15,296 nt of DNA. Source: DASTYK01 sp964430275. Its GTDB lineage: Bacteria > Gemmatimonadota > Gemmatimonadetes > Longimicrobiales > RSA9. Made by a program: the position numbers and the translations under genes. The notes under the pieces are model-generated. The model was given only the letters and a program-made list of their open reading frames with translations, had not been told where the DNA came from and made no database searches. Of the stretch, positions 6,843-13,762 are shown in pieces. The stretch lies in the NCBI GenBank assembly GCA_964430275.1, contig CAYSGF010000141.1:1-15296 (forward strand), written 5' to 3'. The number at the start of each line of letters is the position of its first letter. Position 1 is the stretch's first letter.

Positions 6843-8243
6843 GTGCACGTTTCTTCTCCCCATGCATCGGAATCCGCTGCCCGACAGATCCGCAGGATCG
6901 TCCGCGGCGAAGTCATCGAGCCTCGCGACAGCGCGTACGACGGTGCGCGTACGACCTATTTCAACGCGTATGATCGAAAGCCCGCCTTCATCATCCGGCC
7001 GGCGGACGCAGCCGACGTCGGCCGCACAGTGCTCCTCGCGCGCGAGCTCGGGCTGGAGCTCGCGGTTCGCAGCGGCGGCCACAGCGTCGCGGGCCACGGT
7101 GCGTGCGACGGTGGCATCATGCTCGATCTCGCATCGTTGCGCGCGCTCGACATCGACACGGCGTCACGCACCGCCTGGGCGGACACGGGGCTGACCGCGG
7201 GTGAGTACACGCGCGCCGTCGGGGCGCACGGCCTGGCTACCGGTTTCGGCGACAATCCCTCCGTCGGCATCGGCGGCATCACGCTGGGCGGCGGGATCGG
7301 ATTCCTGCACCGGAAGCACGGGCTCACGATCGACAGCCTGCTCGCCGCCGACGTCGTCACCGCGGACGGACAGCTCGTGCGTGCGGATGCTGAATCACAT
7401 CCGGATCTCTTCTGGGCGATCCGCGGCGGCGGTGGCAACTTCGGCGTCGCCACACGCTTCCTCTACCAACTCCAGGAGGCGGACCGGGTGATTGGCGGCA
7501 TGCTCATGCTGCCCGCCACGCCCGAGCGGATCGTCGCGCTGATGGAGGAGGCGGTCGGCGCGCCCGACGGGCTGTCCGGCATGATCAACGTCATGGTCGC
7601 ACCGCCGGCTCCGCCATTTCCGCCCGAACTGCACGGCCGGCCGATCGTCATGGCAATGCTCGTTCACAGCGGCCCGGAGGATGAGGGGGAGCGCGTGTTC
7701 ACGCGCATGCGCGCCCTCGGCACACCCGTCATGGACGCGGTGCGGCCGATGTCCTACCCGCAGATTTATGAGGGTGCCGAAGGCGCTCCGCACCCGCCCG
7801 GCATGGCCGTGCACTCGTTCTTCATGGACCGGTTCAGTCGCACCGACGCCGACCGGATCCTTGACGGCTTGAGTGCGGGCCCCGGCGTCTTCCGCGTCGC
7901 GCAGTTCCGCGTGCTCGGCGGCGCAGTCGCGCGCGTGTCCCCGGATGCTACCGCATTCGCACACCGCAAGCGCGGGATCCACGGCATGACCGCCGCCGCG
8001 TACCAGCAGCAGGCAGACGCAGCGCAGATGCAGGCGTGGACAGACCAGCTCGCCGGTGAGCTCGAGCAGGGTGGGCCGGGCGCGTACGCCAACTTCGTCG
8101 GCAATGAAGGCCCGGCGCGCGTGCGCGCCGTGTACCCCGATCCCGTATGGGACCGGCTGCGCACGATCAAGTCGCGCTACGATCCCGCCAACGTGTTCCA
8201 CCACAATCAGAACATTCCTCCGGCGGATGCGGCGGCGGACTGA
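6843..8243 (+). CDS. FAD-linked oxidoreductase of the berberine-bridge-enzyme (PCMH/VAO) family
   Basis: A 466-residue oxidoreductase; start GTG supported by AGAGGAG 6 nt upstream. Residues about 45-215 form the PCMH-type FAD-binding domain: FIIRPADAADVGRTVLLAREL, RSGGHSVAGHGACDGGIMLDLASL, GFGDNPSVGIGGITLGGGIGFLHRKHGLTIDSLLAADVVTADG and DLFWAIRGGGGNFGVATRF. His80 in RSGGH is the residue that carries the covalent 8-alpha-histidyl FAD link in this family. At the place of the second attachment cysteine (G-x-C-P-x-V-G in bicovalent members) there is Asn138, so FAD should be bound by one covalent bond only. The C-terminus ends with the family signature YDPANVFHHNQNIPP. Such enzymes oxidise alcohols, sugars or secondary-metabolite intermediates with O2 as acceptor and release H2O2; the substrate here is unknown. 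No export signal is obvious. It is convergent with the ArsR gene (36 bp apart) and probably transcribed alone or with the genes before it. Confidence 0.92.
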   Translation: MHVSSPHASESAARQIRRIVRGEVIEPRDSAYDGARTTYFNAYDRKPAFIIRPADAADVGRTVLLARELGLELAVRSGGHSVAGHGACDGGIMLDLASLRALDIDTASRTAWADTGLTAGEYTRAVGAHGLATGFGDNPSVGIGGITLGGGIGFLHRKHGLTIDSLLAADVVTADGQLVRADAESHPDLFWAIRGGGGNFGVATRFLYQLQEADRVIGGMLMLPATPERIVALMEEAVGAPDGLSGMINVMVAPPAPPFPPELHGRPIVMAMLVHSGPEDEGERVFTRMRALGTPVMDAVRPMSYPQIYEGAEGAPHPPGMAVHSFFMDRFSRTDADRILDGLSAGPGVFRVAQFRVLGGAVARVSPDATAFAHRKRGIHGMTAAAYQQQADAAQMQAWTDQLAGELEQGGPGAYANFVGNEGPARVRAVYPDPVWDRLRTIKSRYDPANVFHHNQNIPPADAAAD

Positions 8244-8279
8244 GAGGGGCGGCTCCGACGTCGGCGTTGTAGTGTGGAC

Positions 8280-8624
8280 TCACCGGCGGCGCGGCGCGCC
8301 TCCCGACTCTGCAAGATCGCGGATGGCGGCCAGCCTGCGGTCCCAGTCGGCCGCCAGCCGCGCCATCCAGCGGGCGGTCACCGCGAGACGTTCAGGCTGC
8401 ACCTCGTAGCGCATCTCGCGACCCTGACGACGCCCGCGCACGAGCCTCGCGTCCTCGAGAACCGCGAGATGCTTCACCACGGCCTGGCGGGAGACCGGGA
8501 CGTGGTCCGCCAGCGTCGTCGCGGTCGCATCGCCACGTGCCGCGAGCACGTCCAGGATCCGCCGGCGCGTCCCATCCGCGAGCGCGCCGAAGAGCTCGTC
8601 GCCCTGATCGAGCCGCTCAGCCAT
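8280..8624 (-). CDS. ArsR-family transcriptional repressor without metal site (SdpR-like)
   Basis: A 114-residue regulator. The winged helix runs from LFGALADGTRRRILDVLAARG through TATTLADHVPVSRQAVVKHLAVLEDARLVRGRRQGREMRYEV (about residues 10-80), which is the ArsR/SmtB pattern with recognition helix VSRQAVVKHLAVLE. There is no cysteine in the protein and no CxC metal motif, so it is of the non-metal group usually paired with SRPBCC proteins. The tail ARWMARLAADWDRRLAAIRDLAE is helical and probably dimerises. ATG 8624 starts 8 nt inside the end of the SRPBCC gene, so translation is likely coupled. The usual order in such operons is ArsR first; here the SRPBCC gene comes first. The twin dyads at 9101-9153 in front of the operon are its most likely binding sites. 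Confidence 0.9.
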   Translation of the reverse strand: MAERLDQGDELFGALADGTRRRILDVLAARGDATATTLADHVPVSRQAVVKHLAVLEDARLVRGRRQGREMRYEVQPERLAVTARWMARLAADWDRRLAAIRDLAESGGAPRRR

Positions 8625-9081
8625 CCACGCCCTGCGCCACGCCGCGCGACGCTGCATACGTCCGAATCCCCGTGAGCGCGCCGCTCCAGCCCGCCACGTT
8701 GTCAGACACATGCTTCGCCCGCTCCGCGTCCGTGCCGGCAAGCTCCTGAAATCCCGTCTCGACCACCCGCAGCCGCGTCCCGCCGCCCTCCTCCACCAGC
8801 GTGAACTCGACCAGCGTCGAGTTGCCCGCGCGCGGAACCTCATCCGGCGTCAACGCCCACCGGTACGCAAAGACATGCGGCGGCTCCAGGCGCTCGATGC
8901 GCGCATGAAACGTCCCGTGCTCCTGCCAGTGGAACACGATCGCGCCCTCCCGACGCAGGTCGATCCGCGCGCTCGCACCGCCGAACCACTGCCGCATGTG
9001 GTCCGCACCGGTGAGGATCTCCCATACGCGCTGTACAGAACTGTCGATCAGTATTTCCCGCTCGATCCGGTCCGTCGCCAT
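8617..9081 (-). CDS. SRPBCC / AHSA1 (START-like) domain protein
   Basis: A 154-residue protein made of one SRPBCC ligand-pocket domain of the AHSA1 type: REILIDSSVQRVWEILTGADHMRQWFGG at the N-terminus, GAIVFHWQEHGTFHARIERLEPPHVFAYRW in the middle, LVEFTLVEEGGGTRLRVVETGF, and the long C-terminal helix DAERAKHVSDNVAGWSGALTGIRTYA. These proteins bind hydrophobic small molecules or act as stress-linked chaperone-like factors; no catalytic residues are known for the group and the ligand is unknown. ATG 9081 is chosen because it sits 7 nt behind a GGGAG Shine-Dalgarno and directly at the domain start; the frame is open further upstream to 9249, but that part would cover the operator-like dyads. It is the first gene of a two-gene operon with the overlapping ArsR repressor. 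Confidence 0.9.
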   Translation of the reverse strand: MATDRIEREILIDSSVQRVWEILTGADHMRQWFGGASARIDLRREGAIVFHWQEHGTFHARIERLEPPHVFAYRWALTPDEVPRAGNSTLVEFTLVEEGGGTRLRVVETGFQELAGTDAERAKHVSDNVAGWSGALTGIRTYAASRGVAQGVDG

Positions 9082-9100
9082 GACGTCGCTCCCGGTTGAT

Positions 9101-9120
9101 GTGCAACCCAACGGTAGCAC
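9101..9120. promoter_or_regulatory. Operator-like dyad 1 of the SRPBCC-arsR operon
   Basis: GTGCAACC (9101-9108), CAAC, GGTAGCAC (9113-9120): an 8+4+8 inverted repeat with one mismatch. It lies 19 bp upstream of the SRPBCC ATG. On the minus strand it contains TACCGT (9116-9111), a possible -10 of the TAnnnT type. It is the second copy of the perfect dyad at 9134-9153, so chance is unlikely. Probably bound by the ArsR repressor encoded in the operon (inference from position and form). Confidence 0.65.
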
Positions 9121-9139
9121 GTTTCCGGCCGTGGTGCAA
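9111..9139 (-). promoter_or_regulatory. Putative promoter of the SRPBCC-arsR operon
   Basis: On the minus strand TTGCAC (9139-9134) and TACCGT (9116-9111) are separated by 17 bp, the ideal distance for a sigma-70-type promoter. Each hexamer matches consensus at only three of six positions, as is common in GC-rich genomes. Each lies inside one of the two dyads, which would let a bound repressor block both contact sites. The transcript would start near 9104, giving a leader of about 23 nt. Confidence 0.4.
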
Positions 9140-9153
9140 CCCTGCGGTTGCAC
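9134..9153. promoter_or_regulatory. Operator-like dyad 2 of the SRPBCC-arsR operon (perfect)
   Basis: GTGCAACC (9134-9141), CTGC, GGTTGCAC (9146-9153): a perfect 8+4+8 inverted repeat. Its centre is 33 bp from that of dyad 1, about three helical turns, so both copies face the same side of the helix. Size and symmetry suit a dimeric winged-helix repressor. It also lies 123 bp before the divergent PadR gene and might affect that promoter. Confidence 0.65.
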
Positions 9154-9242
9154 AACGCGGGTGCCCCGGCTGGTGGCTCGGCGGGGTCGCCGGGCGCCAT
9201 CCGTCCCGCGGGCGTTGCCCGTCGGACCGTCGTGCAGCATCG

Positions 9243-9270
9243 TTGACATACCTTAGAACACACGGGGTGA
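9243..9270 (+). promoter_or_regulatory. Possible promoter and ribosome-binding site of the first PadR gene
   Basis: A perfect TTGACA stands at 9243-9248, but a -10 at the normal 17-bp distance would fall on the start codon region, so it is not a normal -35. TACCTT (9249-9254) could instead be a TAnnnT-type -10, giving a start near 9261. GGGGTGA (9264-9270) is a usable Shine-Dalgarno 5 nt before GTG 9276. These few AT-rich bases stand out in the GC-rich gap and may also hold a PadR operator. Low certainty. Confidence 0.25.
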
Positions 9271-9275
9271 GTGCT

Positions 9276-9626
9276 GTGGCATCTGGCGAGGATTCGGTAC
9301 CACTGCTGAAGGGCACGCTCGACCTGCTCGTGCTGAAGACGCTGAGCTGGGGCGCGATGCACGGGTATGCGATTGCGAGCTGGCTGGAGCAGCGGTCGGA
9401 GGGCGAGCTGTGGGTGGAGGACAGCGCGTTGTACCAGGCGCTGCACCGGCTGGAGGGGCGCAGGCTGGTGGAGGCGGAATGGGGGGTGACGGATACGAAT
9501 CGTCGCGCGCGCTTCTACACCCTGACGCCGGAGGGTCGGCGCCATCTGAAGCGGGAGGCGGCGACGTGGCTGCGCTACACGCAGTCGGTGAGTGCGATTC
9601 TCGCGTTGAGCGGGCGTCGCGGGTGA
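9276..9626 (+). CDS. PadR-family transcriptional regulator (ADOP-associated), first copy
   Basis: A 116-residue PadR regulator. The winged helix is unmistakable: LLKGTLDLLVLKTLSWGAMHGYAIASWLEQRSEG, then EDSALYQALHRLEGRRLVEAEWG, then the wing NRRARFYTLTPEGRRHL, followed by the C-terminal dimerising helix with ATWLRYTQSVSAILAL. This small one-domain type is the one found directly before ADOP permeases. The start is not certain: GTG 9276 has GGGGTGA at good distance; GTG 9267 would add three residues; the frame is open back to 9096, but that would run through the divergent operators. Seven bases separate it from the permease gene, so the two form an operon; presumably it represses its own operon until an unknown ligand binds. 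It is clearly paralogous to the PadR at 14065. Confidence 0.9.
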   Translation: MASGEDSVPLLKGTLDLLVLKTLSWGAMHGYAIASWLEQRSEGELWVEDSALYQALHRLEGRRLVEAEWGVTDTNRRARFYTLTPEGRRHLKREAATWLRYTQSVSAILALSGRRG

Positions 9627-9633
9627 GGCGGCA

Positions 9634-12261
9634 ATGAAGTATCGGCGCTACCTGCGGCTGCGCGGACGCACGGCTGGCGAGCGTGCGCGCGAGCTCGAAG
9701 AGGAGATCGAGGCGCACATCGCGATGCGTGCCGAGGAGCTGGAGCAGCACGGTGTGCCGCATGGGCGGGCGGTTGCGGAAGCGCGCGCCCGTTTCGGCGA
9801 TAGGGGCGCGCTGATGAGCTCGGTCCGGACGCGCGACGAGCGCCTGCGGCGGGCGGAGATCGTGGACGATCTCGTGCGGGATGCGCGGGTGGCATGGCGG
9901 CGGGCCGTGGCGTCCCCGCACGCGACACTGCTGACGGTGCTGACGTTCGCAGTGGGTATCGGCCTGACGACTGCGACGCTGGCGTTCGCCGATCATATCG
10001 TCGTGCGACCGCTCCCGTATCCCGCGCCGGAGCGGCTGGTGCAGCTGCAGGGCATGGATTCGCTGCGCAATCCGGTGGTGCAGGTCTCGTCGGCGAACTG
10101 GCTGGACTGGACGGCAGGCAGCCGCACGCTGGCCGCGACGGCGCTGTACCTGCGGCGCGAGCTGAGCGTTGCCACCGCGGGACGTGCATACCATGTCCCG
10201 GGTCAGCTCGTCACGCCGCAGTTCTTCGACGCGCTCGGCGTTTCGATGCTGGCCGGGCGCGGCTTTGCGCCGGGCGACGCGGATGCGGGCGCGATCGTGG
10301 TGAGCGAGTCCTTCTGGCGCCGGGAGCTGGGTGGCTCGCACGCGCTGGGACAGGGGCTCCGCGTCGATGGCTCACTGCACGAAGTCGTCGGCGTCGTTGC
10401 CACGAGGCATGTGTTTCCGGCGGGCACCGACATCTGGAAGCCGCTCGAGCCGCGGCCCGAGGCGGGCTCGCGGCGCAACCACATCAACTGGCATGCGCTC
10501 GCACGACTGCGCGATGGCGTGACTGCCCGGGATGCAGCGGACGAGTTGAGCACGGCAGCCCATGCCGTGCAGACCGCCGATCCCGCGTCGGACTACTCCT
10601 ACGGAGTGCGGGTTGTGCCGCTTCGGACCGCAGTCGTCGGCGATTATGCGACGCTACTTGCGCTCGTCACCGGCGCAGTCACCTTCGTCCTTCTCCTCGC
10701 CTGCGCGAACCTGGCCGCACTCAACCACGCCCGCACAACGGTGCGACGCGACGAGGTCGGCATCCGGCTGGCGCTCGGCGCGAGCCGCGGCCGCGTGATC
10801 CGTCAGCTCATGACGGAGCAGCTCGCGCTCGCGCTGGCGGGCGCGGTGCTCGGTGTGCTGTTCGCGTCCTGGGCGACGCGCCTCGTCTCGGTGCGGCTGG
10901 CCGAACAGCTTCCGCGGGCTGCCGAGGTCGTACTCGATGTGCGGGTGCTGGCGATCGCCGTCTTGCTGACCGTGGGCTCGGCCGTTGCGGCGGGCCTCGC
11001 GCCTGCACTGCTCGCATCCCGTGCATCGCCGCGAGGCCTGCTCGGCACGCGCAGCGGCCGCGCCGGTGCGCGCGGCATGTCCGGCGCCGTGCTGGTCGGG
11101 TGTGAGGTCGCGCTCGCGATCGTGCTGCTCACCGGCGGTACGCTGCTCGTGCGCAGCTTCTCCGCCCTGCTCGGCAGGGATCTCGGCTTCGAGCCTGCCG
11201 GCGTGGCGGCGGGCTCGGTCGCACTCACGGATCCGATGTATCGCGACAGCGCCGCGGCACGGTTGGCGTTCTGGGACGACCTGCTGAGGCGCGTGCGTGC
11301 AGAGCCCGGCGTTGCGTCGGCTGCGCTCGCGAACTGGGTGCCTGGCGGCGACGGCGGCACTGCCTACCTCGTTGTCGAGGGTGTGGGCGAAGTGCCTGAC
11401 GGCGCGCGCTACCGCGCGGTCAGCGAGGGCTATTTCGAAACGCTCGGCATCCCGCTGCTGCGCGGCCGCGCGTTCGACCGTCGCGACGGGCCGGGGAGCG
11501 CACGCGTCGCCGTCATCAACCGGCGGCTCGCCGAGCGCCACTTTCCGGACGTCGATCCGATCGGGCGCCGCATCAAGCTGCCGGGCATGGAAGGCCCGGC
11601 GGAGAGTGCGCCCTGGGTGACCGTGATCGGCGTCACGGGCGACATCCGGCAGTACGGCTACGAAGACGACCTCAAACCCGAGGCGTTCGTGAGTGTCCGG
11701 CAGGTGCCGGTGTGGACACACGCGCTCAGTGTCGTGGCACGGCATCGTGATGGACACGCGCTGCAGGCGGCAAACGCAGTACAGGGGGCCGTGCGCGCGC
11801 TCGATCCAGCGCTCGCCGTGCGCGTGACTCTGCTCGAGGCGCAGCTCGGCGAGCTGCTGGCGACGCGCCGCATCACGATGGCCGTGCTATCCGGCTTTGC
11901 CCTGCTCGCACTCGCTCTCGCCGTGCTCGGCGTGTATGGACTCATGGCGTTCGCCGTCGCCCGCCGCGTGCCGGAGCTCGCGATCCGCGCCGCGCTCGGC
12001 GCGTCGCAGGGCGGCATCGTGCGCATGGTGCTCACGAACGCCGCAACGATCCTGATGAGCGGTGCCACTGTCGGGCTGCTGATGGCGTACTGGTTGGCGA
12101 AGCTGCTGCAGGGATTCCTCATCGACGTAACGAGCGCCGACGCGCTCAGCTACGTTGCCGCGACGCTGACGCTACTGCTCGCCGGCGCGCTCGCCGCCTT
12201 CGTTCCCGCCGCTCGCGCCGGACGCGTGGACCCGATGACCGTGCTGCGCGGCGAAGCCTGA
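9634..12261 (+). CDS. ADOP-type FtsX-like permease (duplicated orphan permease)
   Basis: An 875-residue inner-membrane protein of the acidobacterial duplicated orphan permease group. Residues 1-90 are the soluble N-terminal part typical of ADOP, with ELEEEIEAHIAMRAEELEQHG and AEARARFGD. First membrane helix near 105-125 (LLTVLTFAVGIGLTTATLAF), then a MacB-like periplasmic domain to about 310, and a first FtsX unit at about 340-465 with three helices (TFVLLLACANLAAL, LALALAGAVLGVLFA, LAIAVLLTVGSAVAAGLAPALLASRAS). The unit then repeats: helix near 485-505 (VGCEVALAIVLLTGGTLLVRSF), second MacB-like domain, second FtsX unit from about 746 ending FVPAARAGRVDPMTVLRGEA, the usual FtsX terminus. Relatives with an ATPase export lipoproteins, toxins or drugs; no ATPase gene is present here, hence 'orphan', and the function is not established. 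Start ATG 9634 lies 7 nt after the PadR stop with GTGAGGCGG in front. Confidence 0.92.
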   Translation: MKYRRYLRLRGRTAGERARELEEEIEAHIAMRAEELEQHGVPHGRAVAEARARFGDRGALMSSVRTRDERLRRAEIVDDLVRDARVAWRRAVASPHATLLTVLTFAVGIGLTTATLAFADHIVVRPLPYPAPERLVQLQGMDSLRNPVVQVSSANWLDWTAGSRTLAATALYLRRELSVATAGRAYHVPGQLVTPQFFDALGVSMLAGRGFAPGDADAGAIVVSESFWRRELGGSHALGQGLRVDGSLHEVVGVVATRHVFPAGTDIWKPLEPRPEAGSRRNHINWHALARLRDGVTARDAADELSTAAHAVQTADPASDYSYGVRVVPLRTAVVGDYATLLALVTGAVTFVLLLACANLAALNHARTTVRRDEVGIRLALGASRGRVIRQLMTEQLALALAGAVLGVLFASWATRLVSVRLAEQLPRAAEVVLDVRVLAIAVLLTVGSAVAAGLAPALLASRASPRGLLGTRSGRAGARGMSGAVLVGCEVALAIVLLTGGTLLVRSFSALLGRDLGFEPAGVAAGSVALTDPMYRDSAAARLAFWDDLLRRVRAEPGVASAALANWVPGGDGGTAYLVVEGVGEVPDGARYRAVSEGYFETLGIPLLRGRAFDRRDGPGSARVAVINRRLAERHFPDVDPIGRRIKLPGMEGPAESAPWVTVIGVTGDIRQYGYEDDLKPEAFVSVRQVPVWTHALSVVARHRDGHALQAANAVQGAVRALDPALAVRVTLLEAQLGELLATRRITMAVLSGFALLALALAVLGVYGLMAFAVARRVPELAIRAALGASQGGIVRMVLTNAATILMSGATVGLLMAYWLAKLLQGFLIDVTSADALSYVAATLTLLLAGALAAFVPAARAGRVDPMTVLRGEA

Positions 12262-12355
12262 GCGCTACCGTCGCACCAGCAGTCTGCGATCCCGCGCGTA
12301 GCACGGCGCTTGGTTTCACTCCTCTTCGCATGTTACAGCCGGGCAAGCGCGTCCG

Positions 12356-12376
12356 CGTGCGGGCGTCCCGCCCACG
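12356..12376. terminator. Weak hairpin between convergent ADOP and ferritin-like genes
   Basis: The 121 bp between the two convergent stops hold one notable fold: CGTGCGGGCG (12356-12365), loop TCC, CGCCCACG (12369-12376), a stem with a 2-nt bulge, 6 bp beyond the ferritin-like gene's stop. It could end transcription from either side, but neither strand has a proper T-run after it (only ATTCCCTCAATTC on the plus side). Nothing else is seen in this gap. Confidence 0.25.
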
Positions 12377-12382
12377 ATTCCC

Positions 12383-13762
12383 TCAATTCGTCAGCGGCTG
12401 TTGCTGCACGACCTCGTCCGAGGCCTGGCTCTCCCGTCCGAGCACGTCACGCACGAACTCACGCCACCATGTCGTCTGCGGTGCAGCGTCACGGTAGCCA
12501 TCCAGTGCATTCCACGTGCGCGCCTGCACCTGTTCCGCCAGCTCCATCGCCTCCTTCGACGACATCCCGTCGGCCCGCATGCGACGCCGGCCAATCTGCG
12601 CGTGCAGCACTTCGTCCGCCCAGTCGTAGTCGTGAAACAGCGTGGACAGCTCATCGCCGGCCTCCTGTGCAGTCCTCCACTCCGATCGTTTGCCCGTCTC
12701 GCCCGGCATGAGACCCTGCTCGATGTAATACAGAACCGCCTGGCGCTCGAGCGGTGACGCATGCTGGCTGAGACGCAGCGCAAAGCCGATGTTGAGCGGA
12801 ATACGCGTCCAGTCCACGCCGCGGCTCTCGAACCAGACCGAGCCCATCATCGCGTGCCGCGCCTCGTCCCACAGCTGCCGCGCATAGTCGACGTAGAACT
12901 CGAGCGGCTCTGATGAGCGCTCCGCCATGAACGAGGCCATCATCTCCGGCACGTCCATCTCGAGCGTCCGCTTGCAGAGCTGTGCGAGATTTCGTTCCGC
13001 TGCGGGAATGGCGGGATCGTTGTAGACCACGTGCGGCGGAAAATTGAAGTTGTGCGAACCGGTGAAGCGCGCGTCCCGGCGCGGCGCCGTGTCCGGCGCG
13101 AACGTCACGCTCGCACGCGAGGCAGGAAGCGGCTCATCGGACGTCGGCGTATCGCCGACCACCCCGCCCGCCGCGGCGAGATAGGCCCCGACGTGGCGCT
13201 TCCACGACTCCGCGCGCCCGGCCGCGTCCGCATCGCGCGCGGTCAGTGCACTCAGCGCGCGAGCGCCCCACGCGGTCGCCTCCTCCTCCTCGAGCAGCGC
13301 GAGGCGCAGCAGCCGGCACGTCGGGTGATCGACGAGCGGATTCGTCTCGTCGAGATGGCGCCGGTACGCCGCCGCCAGGGCCGGCCGCACGACACCGTAC
13401 AGGCCGGCCAGGAGCTCGACGGTGTCCCGGGAGCGCAGCGCTTCGTCCAGCGCCGCGCCCAGTGCATCGTCCGGCGCGGCGTCCAGGCGCGGCAGCGGAC
13501 TGCGCATCTCGGCAATCCGCTCACGAATTGCCCTCACGTGCTCGATGGCCTGGTACTGATGCAGCGCCAGCGCGCACTTCACCTCCCACTCCGGAGTCGA
13601 AGGGAGATGCGCGATGGCGGCATCGAACAGGCGCCGCTCGATCCAGTGATAGCGCAGCAAGCGACGGACGTTCTCTTCGACCGGCAGCCCGACGCGCGCA
13701 GCGTCGGTCCAGCTGCACTGGCCGGCAAGCTCCGGAATGCCGAGGTCGGGGGCGGCGGACAT
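12383..13762 (-). CDS. Ferritin-like di-iron protein, two-domain, function unknown
   Basis: A 459-residue cytoplasmic protein (no signal peptide or membrane helix). The C-terminal half has the residues of a ferritin-like four-helix di-iron site: Glu268 in EMDVPEMMASF, Glu300-x-x-His303 in WDEARHAMMG, a Glu in YYIEQGLMPGETG, and Glu384-x-x-His387 in WADEVLHAQIGRRRM. The N-terminal half looks like a worn copy of the same fold (EVKCALALHQYQAIEHVRAI and LLEEEEATAWG) without a full metal set. This is similar in style to DUF455/MiaE-like proteins, which use di-iron for oxidation or hydroxylation chemistry, but I cannot assign it to a characterised family. SHNFNFPPHVVYN and GVDWTRIPLNIGFALRL look like conserved segments. 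ATG 13762 has AGGAG 9 nt upstream. It is transcribed alone, between the two PadR-ADOP operons, and its leader or promoter must lie in the large inverted repeat 24 bp upstream. Confidence 0.8.
   Translation of the reverse strand: MSAAPDLGIPELAGQCSWTDAARVGLPVEENVRRLLRYHWIERRLFDAAIAHLPSTPEWEVKCALALHQYQAIEHVRAIRERIAEMRSPLPRLDAAPDDALGAALDEALRSRDTVELLAGLYGVVRPALAAAYRRHLDETNPLVDHPTCRLLRLALLEEEEATAWGARALSALTARDADAAGRAESWKRHVGAYLAAAGGVVGDTPTSDEPLPASRASVTFAPDTAPRRDARFTGSHNFNFPPHVVYNDPAIPAAERNLAQLCKRTLEMDVPEMMASFMAERSSEPLEFYVDYARQLWDEARHAMMGSVWFESRGVDWTRIPLNIGFALRLSQHASPLERQAVLYYIEQGLMPGETGKRSEWRTAQEAGDELSTLFHDYDWADEVLHAQIGRRRMRADGMSSKEAMELAEQVQARTWNALDGYRDAAPQTTWWREFVRDVLGRESQASDEVVQQQPLTN

Noticed and set aside
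8254..8263. CCGACGTCGG palindrome between the convergent FAD oxidoreductase and arsR genes, considered as a terminator
   Set aside because: A palindrome without a loop cannot form a normal hairpin and no T-run follows; common by chance in GC-rich DNA.
9096..9275. N-terminal extension of the first PadR through the operator region
   Set aside because: PadR proteins of this group begin close to the LLKGTLDLLVL motif; the extension would be translated from the twin dyads and is Arg/Pro-rich.
9253..10341. 362-codon minus-strand frame across the first PadR gene and the start of the ADOP permease
   Set aside because: Low-complexity Pro/Arg/Ala-rich product, antisense to two well-supported genes.
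10654..11757. 367-codon minus-strand frame inside the ADOP permease
   Set aside because: Antisense shadow with His/Arg-rich composition and no recognisable domain.
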